Assembly (NCBI GenBank): GCA_965644315.1
Contig: CBFFRQ010000107.1
Coordinates: 1-34,891 of the forward strand
Direction of reading: 5' to 3'
DNA length: 34,891 bases
Origin: Caecitellus pseudoparvulus
Taxonomy: Eukaryota; Bigyra: Bicosoecida
Shown: positions 1-8,400 of the stretch, one piece after another
Layout: the number at the start of each line of letters is the position of its first letter
Position numbering within the stretch: the first letter of the stretch is position 1
Translations under genes and position numbers: made by a program
Notes under the pieces: model-generated
What the model saw: only the letters and a program-made list of their open reading frames with translations
Told to the model about the DNA's origin: nothing
Databases searched by the model: none

Positions 1-230
1 AAATTGGAATAGAAATAGAGAATTAATTTGTTACTTAGTGGAAATAAAAAGTAATTAGTGAATTTAAATAATTAAGACTATTATGGTAAGAAATATTTGA
101 ATTGAAATACTTAAAATATCTTTTGTGATTCCCGCCAAAATTAATTGAAAATTTTCTAAGTAATTGAGACTACTCTATATAATGTAGTCTCAATTACTTT
201 GAATATTTTCAACTAATTTTGGCGGAAACA
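1..230. other. AT-rich terminal segment, no gene
   Basis: This stretch is strikingly AT-rich, with long runs of A and T, and changes to GC-rich DNA within about 100 bases on its right. No reading frame of useful length is present. The abrupt composition change suggests the right edge of a different DNA type lying mostly left of the window, such as an integrated viral or transposable element, or an AT-rich intergenic island. The sequence alone cannot decide between these. Confidence 0.6.
129..228. repeat. Large imperfect palindrome (45-base arms, 10-base loop)
   Basis: The arms at 129-173 and 184-228 pair with four mismatches (131/226, 144/213, 153/204, 157/200). The inner 16 pairs (158-173 with 184-199) are perfect, and the loop is 174-183. 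Both arm ends carry a CCGCCAAAA/TTTTGGCGG block. The palindrome sits where AT-rich DNA gives way to GC-rich DNA. It could be a foldback MITE, the hairpin end of an inserted linear element, or a replication-related cruciform. I see no clear target-site duplication beside it. Confidence 0.85.
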
Positions 231-263
231 CAAGCTCAACAGAGTAAATCAATCTCAGTTCCA

Positions 264-294
264 AATTTCGACTCATGATCAGCGAGTCGAAATT
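264..294. repeat. Small perfect palindrome (11-base arms)
   Basis: AATTTCGACTC at 264-274 pairs perfectly with GAGTCGAAATT at 284-294 around a 9-base loop. It lies 36 bases right of the large palindrome and about 110 bases beyond the 3' end of the RCC1-repeat gene. It could be a 3'-end hairpin of that minus-strand gene or part of the same terminal structure as the larger palindrome. Confidence 0.7.
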
Positions 295-407
295 CGTCAC
301 CACAATTGATTCACTCTGTGTATGGCGGTTGAGTCCCGAAATTCATTCGGTCCAACCCCTTGATGAGCTCTTGAGCGCGGCCCAGTTTGCATCAGCACGT
401 GGCGCTT

Positions 408-2594
408 TCACGGCTGTGTCTGAGCAGGGTTACTTCCTGCACTTCCTGCAGACTGGCTCGGCATACGCCAGCGTTGAAGCAATACGAATGCAGCAACAGC
501 AGCGACCAATCCCACGATCACCACAATGCCAGCAACCATCCAAGACTGCCCCCCTTCACTCGGCCCGCTGCTGCTCACCTGTCCCTGAATGGCTGAAGGA
601 TTGGAGGCCTGGGGTGGCTGTGGGGCAGCTGCAGATGAGGATGGTGATGAAGTCACACTGCTTGTCATGGACACTGTGGCGGTTGCACTGCTAGACGCCG
701 TCGAGCTGGTTGTCGGTGTCACAGAAGAGGACGGGGTGCCTGTCGGAGAGCTGGACATTGTGGCTGTTGTCGTCGCTGTCGCCGAGCTTGTTGCAGTTGG
801 GCTGTTAGTTGCCGTCGCCGAGCTTGACGGAGTGGGACTGTGGCTGGGCGTCACTGAGGGCGACTGCGAAGGAGAGGGTGTAATTGAAGCAGTCGCTGAT
901 GGAGTGGCTGTTTGACTGGAAGAGGAGCTTGCTGTCGGCGATACAGATGGGGTGGCCGAACTCGTGGGGGACACAGAAGGGGAGACTGTTGCAGAGGGAG
1001 TGCTACTGGGTGAGGAGGTGGGCGACGTGGATGGAGAGGGGACAAATCGAATGAAGCCTGCATCTGCAGGGTGCTCGTCGTCACCGATGTTCTGCGTGTT
1101 GCCGTAGCCAAGCTTGCCATGCTGGCCTTCACCCCAGCACATGGCACTTGCTGGGGAGTGCAGCACACACGTATGGCGCTCTCCTGCAGACAGGTGAGTT
1201 GCCACAGCCCCAGAGCCCATGTTCACAGTACCAACAGAGCTTGGATGCTCGTTGTCTCCAACGCTGGCGGTGTTGGAATACCCAAGCATCCCATGAGACC
1301 CCAGCCCCCAGCACATGACCCCACCGGTCGTCAAGAGCGCACAGCTGTGATCATTCCCGACAGTGATGTGAGATGCTGTTGCGCCCCCAAGATCAACAGT
1401 CCCAGCAGTTGCCGGGTGCTCATCGTTGCCAATGAACTCGGTGTTGCCGTACCCAAGTTGGCCACTGGACCCCGACCCCCAGCACATGACCTCTCCGCTC
1501 GTGAGAAGCACGCACGTGTGGCTCTGTCCTGCAGCAACTCGTGCTGCCGCGCGTCCCCCGCCCAAATTAACTTGACCTGCAGCAGCAGGGTGCTCGTTGT
1601 CACCAATGTGGTTGAAGTTGCTGTATCCGAGCCTGCCAGAGAATGCTGTCCCCCAGCACATGACCCCACCGTTCGTCAACACAGCACACGTGTGGCTGTC
1701 TCCAGCGGAAACCTGTGCTGCAGCAAGACCTGCACCCAGGTAGACAGCGCCTGCAGCAGATGGGTGCTCATTGTCACCAATGTTGTTGGTGTTACCATAC
1801 CCAAGCCGGCCGTTTGATCCAAACCCCCAGCACATAAGCAGCCCAGTTGTCAACACTGCGCACGTGTGGCTCTTGCCTGCAGACACTTGGGCAGCGGCTG
1901 CACCAGAGCCCAAATCAACGGTTCCCGCCGCAGCTGGACCCTCAGAGGCGCCAACGTTCTCCTTATTGCCGTACCCGAGCTGGCCGGCGATGGAGGAGCC
2001 CCAGCACATGACACCTCCGTCATCCAGCACAACACAAGTGTGGCTGCCTCCTGCCGAAACTTGGACCACGACAACACCAGCGCCTACGTTCACATTGCCT
2101 GCAGTTTCTGGTAGCTCGTTGTCTCCGATGGGGTTCAAGTTCCCGTACCCGAGCTGCCCACTGTAGCCTCCGCCCCAGCATCGCACCTTGCCGTCCGTCA
2201 CGGCGCAGGTATGCAAGCCGCCGGAAGATAGCTGAGTGTCTTCAACAGACGTGCTCGCCAAGCGGCGATGAAGGTTGACATCATTCAGCATCAAACTGAG
2301 TCCACGAAGTGCAACGTGAGCTTCGGCGCAGCCCAACGTTGCCAGGAAGGCAGCGGAGAGCACTGCGAAACGCCACCGGCACGCTGCGCCGGCTCCTGCC
2401 CGCTTTTGCAAGTGCGCAGCGCAAGACAGACAGGCGCTAGCGCATTGGTTCGTAGCATGGGGACCCATGGCAATGCCACGCGGCAATGAGGGATGCTGCG
2501 TGGGGCACAGCGCGTCCTGAAGGATCCGACACTGCACGTTCTGAAAGCGGTGTTGCCTGATTCGCGCCTGCGAGTGGTACAGGGAAAAGAGCAT
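408..2594 (-). CDS. RCC1-repeat type I membrane protein with Ser/Thr/Pro stalk
   Basis: The frame encodes 728 residues from the first ATG, or 686 from the second at 2468. A hydrophobic signal-like stretch (residues 74-91) precedes seven tandem RCC1-like repeats of about 58 residues (residues 117-523). Each repeat carries an HTC..L....V.CWG....GQLGYGN core and GDNEHP-like turns. RCC1 repeats normally form a seven-bladed propeller, so seven copies would close one ring. A low-complexity Ser/Thr/Pro/Ala stalk follows, then one transmembrane segment (about 686-706) and a short cytosolic tail. I infer a cell-surface protein displaying a propeller on a probably glycosylated stalk. The ligand is unknown. 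The signal position favours the second ATG. The gene ends in TGA and no introns are needed. Confidence 0.85.
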   Translation of the reverse strand: MLFSLYHSQARIRQHRFQNVQCRILQDALCPTQHPSLPRGIAMGPHATNQCASACLSCAAHLQKRAGAGAACRWRFAVLSAAFLATLGCAEAHVALRGLSLMLNDVNLHRRLASTSVEDTQLSSGGLHTCAVTDGKVRCWGGGYSGQLGYGNLNPIGDNELPETAGNVNVGAGVVVVQVSAGGSHTCVVLDDGGVMCWGSSIAGQLGYGNKENVGASEGPAAAGTVDLGSGAAAAQVSAGKSHTCAVLTTGLLMCWGFGSNGRLGYGNTNNIGDNEHPSAAGAVYLGAGLAAAQVSAGDSHTCAVLTNGGVMCWGTAFSGRLGYSNFNHIGDNEHPAAAGQVNLGGGRAAARVAAGQSHTCVLLTSGEVMCWGSGSSGQLGYGNTEFIGNDEHPATAGTVDLGGATASHITVGNDHSCALLTTGGVMCWGLGSHGMLGYSNTASVGDNEHPSSVGTVNMGSGAVATHLSAGERHTCVLHSPASAMCWGEGQHGKLGYGNTQNIGDDEHPADAGFIRFVPSPSTSPTSSPSSTPSATVSPSVSPTSSATPSVSPTASSSSSQTATPSATASITPSPSQSPSVTPSHSPTPSSSATATNSPTATSSATATTTATMSSSPTGTPSSSVTPTTSSTASSSATATVSMTSSVTSSPSSSAAAPQPPQASNPSAIQGQVSSSGPSEGGQSWMVAGIVVIVGLVAAVAAFVLLQRWRMPSQSAGSAGSNPAQTQP

Positions 2595-3133
2595 GATACA
2601 CGGACCCTAGTAGTGGTACAAATGAGAATTCATGTGCAACACAGTGCATCGACAGCACTAGGCAAGCATTGTGGCGCGAGCAGCACGCGTTGACAGCTTC
2701 TGATGGGCGTTTCATGCGCCATCAAGAAGCGGAGGCGACTCCCGGACCCCCAAGCGCGAAAGCCCTTTGACATACTCACACAGCAGAACATTGGAGCTAC
2801 GAGATCTGTCCTTGTCAAAAATAGTATGCTGCAATGTGCCGATTGTGCCCAGTACCAAAATGAAGCGGCACGGCCCGCCTTGCTTGGCTGTGGCGGGCGT
2901 CACCACCCCGCTCGGTCTGCAGTGGCAACCTTCCGCACACCGTGACACAATATGGAGCCTTCAATAGCCCCGCGTGGGCTACGTGGCAGCAGCGGCTGGG
3001 GCGACATGCTGCGCGTGCGTCCCAGCAGCCGCCCGATGCAGCACCTCAAGGAAGAGACACGATGCGCCCCACGCCGTGCTTCCCCCTCCATCATCATCCC
3101 GGGGCCAAAGTGTCCTTCCATTTGGACTACACT
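2595..3133. other. Intergenic region, nothing recognisable
   Basis: This is the 5' flank of the RCC1-repeat gene. Only short, overlapping frames occur on both strands, none resembling a known family. No tRNA-like folds or repeats were noticed. Confidence 0.5.
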
Positions 3134-3436
3134 TCATAGCTGCCTCCAAAGCTGCCAAGGCCTGGACATCGAAGGGCCCAGCGACCTCTCAATAGGCGCT
3201 GTAGCAGCCGCTGCATCCACACCCAGTTCAAGGCTGGCAGCATGGTACTCCCGGAAGTTCCAGACCTCAAAACGTGCCACAGGGGCCTCTATCAGTCTCA
3301 CAAGCTCTGCAGCTTGCTGTCTTCAACTGTTGATCACGTTCACCTGCATCATCCGGCCAAATCCTGCAACTGCTCTCTCCGATGCCTCAGCCACCCAGAA
3401 CTGAACTCTGCAGCCAGGACCGACGACCACATGTAA
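3134..3436 (-). pseudogene. Possible decayed coding remnant or extra exon after the ankyrin gene
   Basis: Downstream of the ankyrin stop, the same minus-strand frame continues for about 100 codons with a single internal TGA, in blocks that look protein-like (for example FWVAEASERAVAGFGRMMQV and ARFEVWNFREYHAASLELGV). A good splice-acceptor-like stretch, TTTTCTACTCCTCAG, lies just before the ankyrin stop. The segment could therefore be a terminal exon of a spliced ankyrin isoform, or a degraded neighbouring gene. No family is recognised. Confidence 0.25.
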
Positions 3437-3439
3437 ACA

Positions 3440-4939
3440 TCACCGCCCCCAAGCTGCCCTGAGGAGTAGAAAATGGCGCATCCCACTTCCCGTGCTTGTT
3501 CCGCACCAAGCAGCGTCCTTCCCTGCCTGCAGGGCAGTGTCCCCCGCCAACGCTGCAGCTTCCCGTGGCATGGCCCGGCTGCCTGTGAGCCCCATCAACT
3601 CTCGCACCACGTCCGGGTGGCCATTCCTGCACGCCATGCGGAAGCCCACGTCAGGGCCGTCCCAGCTTCCCACATGAACATCCACAGCTCTTTGTCCCGT
3701 GAGGGCCAACAGCTCGCGCACCACGTGCACGTGGCCACGCTCACAAGCACTCCGAAAACCAACCTCTGGCCCAGTCCCATCTGCAACATGAACATCAATC
3801 GCCCCGTCGCCAACCACGCCAAGTAACTCGCGCAGCACGGCCAAGTGGCCAAGGTAGCAAGCCCATCGGAAGCCATACTCGGGCCCAACTCTGTCTCCGG
3901 CGTGGATATCCACCGCACCCTCCGCTGGCAACGCCAACAGCAAACGCACAACGTTTGCGTGGCCATACCGGCAAGCGAGCCGAAAGGCAGACTCAGGCCC
4001 ATCAGCATCCCTTGCATGTACATCCACGGCCAGCTCGCCAGAAAGGGCGAGCAAGTCTCGCACGACAGTCTCATGTCCTCCTGCACATGCAGATCGAAAG
4101 CCAGCTTCAGCCCCATCCTCGTCACATGCGTGCACGTCTACCTGCCGATCACCAGTGAGAGCCAGCAGCTCCCGAACTACAGCACCATGGCCGTGCTGAC
4201 ATGCCCTCCGAAAGCCAGCCTCTGGTCCCTCCCAATCTCCAGCGTGCACGTCCACAACGCGGTGGCCTGTCAGCGCCAGGAGCTCGCGCACCACACCAAC
4301 ATGGCCCCGTGCACACGCGTACCGAAAGGGGGCCTCAGGCCCATCTTCATCTCCCACATGCACATCAATCTCACGGTCCCCGCCAAGCCGCAGCAACACA
4401 CGCACAACATCCAAGTGGCCGTGCAAGCACGCGGCTCGGAAGGCAGCTTCCGGCCCAGCCGAGTCCCCAGCGCGCACGTCCACTGCACGGTCGCTACCCA
4501 GACGCAGTAGCTCGCAAACAACATCTAGGTGGCCCTCAGAACTGGCCGCTCGAAAGGCAAACTCAGGCCCGTCTTCATCCCCAGCGTGCACATCCACGGC
4601 CCTTTCCCCGCTCAGTGCAAGCAGCTCCCGCACCGTCTCCACATGCCCATTCCAGCAAGCCAATCGAAAACCCGCCTCAGGGCCGTTCTCATCACCTGCA
4701 TGGACATCCAGGCCTGCCTCTTCCTCCACGGCCAGCAGTGCTCGCAACAGGCCAACGTGCCCTGCTGCACATGCTCTCAAAAAGCCAGCAGTAATGTCGT
4801 CCCCTGTCAGAGCCCCAAGCACAGACTCTGCACTCGCCTTTGACCCGTGGAGCATGTCCATCAGTGTGGATACGTCACCACCTGTGCAAGCAGCCCTCCA
4901 CTCTCCCACGGCACCGGCATCGTCCGCCTCACTCGCCAT
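3440..4939 (-). CDS. Ankyrin-repeat protein with 38-residue repeats
   Basis: The frame is open from 5002, but the ATG at 4939 lies in a good context (GCCATGG) and leaves a 499-residue protein starting MASEADDAG. It is almost entirely eleven to twelve tandem ankyrin-like repeats. Each has an FR.AC..GH..VVRELL.L helix pair followed by a long acidic hairpin (..DVHAGDEDGPEAG). The period is 38 residues, against 33 in canonical ankyrin repeats, because the loop is enlarged. No signal peptide, membrane segment or catalytic domain is seen, so it is probably an intracellular protein-binding scaffold. A short non-repeat tail ends at TGA. The DNA shows a matching 114-base periodicity, which fits growth by tandem duplication. 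Confidence 0.8.
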   Translation of the reverse strand: MASEADDAGAVGEWRAACTGGDVSTLMDMLHGSKASAESVLGALTGDDITAGFLRACAAGHVGLLRALLAVEEEAGLDVHAGDENGPEAGFRLACWNGHVETVRELLALSGERAVDVHAGDEDGPEFAFRAASSEGHLDVVCELLRLGSDRAVDVRAGDSAGPEAAFRAACLHGHLDVVRVLLRLGGDREIDVHVGDEDGPEAPFRYACARGHVGVVRELLALTGHRVVDVHAGDWEGPEAGFRRACQHGHGAVVRELLALTGDRQVDVHACDEDGAEAGFRSACAGGHETVVRDLLALSGELAVDVHARDADGPESAFRLACRYGHANVVRLLLALPAEGAVDIHAGDRVGPEYGFRWACYLGHLAVLRELLGVVGDGAIDVHVADGTGPEVGFRSACERGHVHVVRELLALTGQRAVDVHVGSWDGPDVGFRMACRNGHPDVVRELMGLTGSRAMPREAAALAGDTALQAGKDAAWCGTSTGSGMRHFLLLRAAWGR

Positions 4940-5002
4940 GGCGTTGCGGCGCAGATTCCGCACATGTGGCCTCGATGCACCTCCGCGCTGTGGAAGGAGC
5001 AA

Positions 5003-5449
5003 GGCTCCAGCAGGCCGACCAGGGTCAATTTCTAAGTTGCACTTTCACATTCCAGTTTTGAACATGAACAGTACCTGGGCTTCCGCGTTTTCCTCACGCA
5101 CCGTAACTGCTCCAAGTGTCAGCCGAGGCAGTGGCGTCTGCTGCCCCGCGTGCCTTTCGCCTCGTGCTGCCTCCACAGCTTCTTCGAGCTGGACTGCTCA
5201 CTCTCTTTTCAACCCAAACACCTTCATGGTCCTCTAGAGATCGCTCCACTCCCTAGTCTTAGCCGAGATCAGTTGCACGTCGCAAGAGTATCTGGGCAAG
5301 TTTCCGTTCGGCACCGGCGATGCTCCAAGGAGCTAGGAGAAGTTTGCAGCTAGTCGACTTATCGTGCACTACAATGTGCCTGCCACCAAGCCAGGCAAAC
5401 TAGTGTGTGCATTTTGCAGCCCATGTCACCCTCTCTTTCCATTCTTTCC
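5003..5449. other. Intergenic region between two minus-strand genes
   Basis: It holds the 5' flank of the ankyrin gene and the 3' flank of the GCC2/GCC3 gene. No convincing gene, TATA box or structured RNA is visible. Confidence 0.5.
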
Positions 5450-8400
5450 TCAAGAGCGAGCAAGGGGAGGGCGTACGACCAAGGGAGACTTGGTGCGAGT
5501 GGCCGGGATCTCCACACTCGAGTCCTCCGCTTCCTGGCGCAGGCCAGCTTCGCGCACCATGGCCACATCACGCGAGAGGGCGATTGCCTTGTCCACAGAA
5601 ATGCAGTTGCCGAGCGCAATGCAGGCCGCTGCGCTCCTGCGTGGTCCAAACGTGCAGCACCAGAGGCCTGGGTGTGGGACGTGCTTCAAGTGTGAATGCG
5701 TCGGCGATTGCTGCAGGTACAGCTTCAGCCAGTCAAAGACTGCAGCGTGCCGCGTACGCAGGGTGGCGACGCCTGCGCCGAGCAGGAGGAGGAAGGTCAT
5801 GGCCAAGAACAGTGTGTTGGCTAGGAAGATGGCGCCCTGCAGCAGGAACTCCGTCTTCTCCCCGACCAGAAGTTCGTCGCCCAGCGCCAGGCCTCCGAAG
5901 GCAGACACACAAATGGCGGTCAGTGCTGCGGTTTCCACAGCATTCATCAGCGTGGCCTCGTACGGCAAGGATGCAACATGGACGACAAGAGAAGCTGACA
6001 GCACGAGGCAGATCAGCGCTGCTTGCAGCTCGGCATTGCGCACGGTGACAGCGACTGCAGCAAGGAGCACTTTCCGTGGCAGCACGACCAGCAACTCCCA
6101 GTACCAGAAGTTGGGCTCGTCTTCTTCTTTGCGGGGTGAGTCCTCAGAGTGCGCACGGGGAATTCTGAACCCTTCATACACCGCACCGTACACTGCCTTC
6201 ACGCTGTGCTTGTAGACATGGTGCCTGTGGCGGCATACGAGACAGGCGCTGCCGAGCGGGATGCCGACGCCCCACACCAGCAAGCCAAGGTATGCTGCGA
6301 GCTGAGCGGTCTGGAACATGGAGTCCATGCTTCCGTGTGCGACATCTGAACGGAGGAACAGGAAGCCCAGGATGCGGAAGTCGTACGTGTCCAGCATGCG
6401 CAGACATGCCTCGACTACAGGGAAGTGCACCAGCAAGAGCAGGATGAAGGCTGCGCGATACGCTTGCTCAGCACACCTCGCCCGCTGCTTGAAGAGGTCC
6501 ACAGTCTTTGCCAGCACAGCTTTCTCCTCAGAGCGCATGTTTGCAGGGTGGGCCGGCGGTGCGCTAGGCATCACAGCTGCTTCAACCTGCGCTGCAGCCT
6601 GGCTGCGGCTTGATCGCGGCTTGCGCATATCAATGACAACTGAGCCTTCCGACTCTTCATCAGCCTCGGCCAGATCGTCCAAGTCAGCCCACGCAGATGT
6701 CCGTCTCGCTGCTGGAGATGGGTCGGTCGGGCCTGTGTCGTCTTGGAATGAGGTGGACCTTGGAACCAGCGCGGAAGGTCTGGATGTTGGAGACACCAGG
6801 GTCTTTGGCGCAGGGAAGGCAAACGTATCATCAACCAAAGCACGGTCTTTCTTGGGAGGAGTGGACACTGCAAGGGGCTGCGGAGCCACTACCCCAGACT
6901 TGGCAACGCCTTCCCCGCCAACTGAGCTCCCACCCTTCTCCTCAGCGTACCTCTCAGCAGCAGCCTGCAGCACTGCGTGGTTTTGCCGCTGCAAGATGCT
7001 AGTCACACCCGCTACGATCAGCGGAATGCTCACTGCAGCAATAGGTATGCTGAGGGTGATGAAGAAGCGAGTGTACATGTCTGCACGCAAGGCGCACTGG
7101 GCAGGCACCGAGTTGGTGCTGACGCCGACCGACACTGAGGAGAGCCACGCCATGAGGCCATCCAACGCGCTTTCAGGAGGCAAGCGGGTACTCAGCAGCA
7201 CTGCGTACATCTGGGCCCATTTGGTCATGACACGGAAGACTCCAATGAGCAGTCCCCTGCTTTGCCCCTCCTTGCTTTCCCGATCACTCGTGCACAGGGC
7301 CAGGTACACTAGGAGCCCCGTGAACAAAACCCAGGAGCCGATGCTCTGTAGAAAGCCAAAACTGTCATTGGGGCACTTCACACAAAGCAGCTGTGGGCTG
7401 GACCTTGCCCAGCCTTCAGCACACTCGCCACAGAGGATGCCCCTGTGCCCAGGCACACAGGAGATGCCACTCGAGTTTGCTGCGGGCTTGCACGCATCTG
7501 GAGGCATGCGCTGAAGGATGTTCGCACCAGCGTAAAGAACCGCTTTCCCTGCGACTGCGGCCTGCGACTCAGCTGTCTCATTCACCAGCGCTTGCAGACG
7601 CCGTCTCGCGGGCGAATCAGCGCTGGTTGTGTCACCCTGCAACTCAACGCTGGCCACATCTTTCAGCTTGCTCCAATACCTTTCCTGCAGCTTTGGGTGT
7701 GATGGCACCATGGACGCATCGGTCACACAGGTGTCACACCAGAAACCCGGGCGAGGCCTGAACTGCCCAGCAGCGCAGCTGATGCCGTTCAAGGGGCACT
7801 GCAAGCACTTGGTCTGGGCCAGGTTGGCGAAGGTGCCGCCAGGGCACTGCGTGCATGCAGCCTCTTGGTTTTCGACATTGGCCCGGATTGTTCCAGGAGG
7901 GCAGCGTTCACAACGAAGCCCAAAAGTGTCATTGCTGCTCTGGCGGCGCTGCCAGCCAGTAGCACAAATGCAGTCCATCTGCGAGTCAGCTAGCACCTCG
8001 CTGTCGGTGCGGCAAGTCGGGCTCACTACCACAGCAGGCACAGCCACCGCACCCCGTGACAGATACGGATATATGGCTTGCCCAGAGATAGAGGATGTGA
8101 GCAGCGTAGTCTGTGGCTGAGACGGTTGGACTTGCAGCACGGCACGCCCTTCGTCCAGCGCCGCCAGCCCAACAGTCAGGTCGGGTTCGCCAGTCACTAA
8201 CTGTCGCACTTGCGGTAACTCAACGAGGGACTCCACTTCGCGACTTGCGGCATCTCGGGCTTCAAGCAAGAGACCCACTTGCTGTCGCACAGACACAATG
8301 ATTGTGATTCCAGGCGCTGAGGCATCCATCATTGACATGTTGCGTTGCCCACTCAAAGCAGATTGAATGGCGATCACTTCGCGGTCAGCGCGTTTGGGCC

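Noticed and set aside
589-915. Plus-strand Val/Ala/Glu-rich frame
   Set aside because: It is the antisense shadow of the Ser/Thr/Pro stalk of the RCC1-repeat protein.
1867-2114. Plus-strand frames across the RCC1 repeats
   Set aside because: They are periodic antisense shadows of the repeat units.
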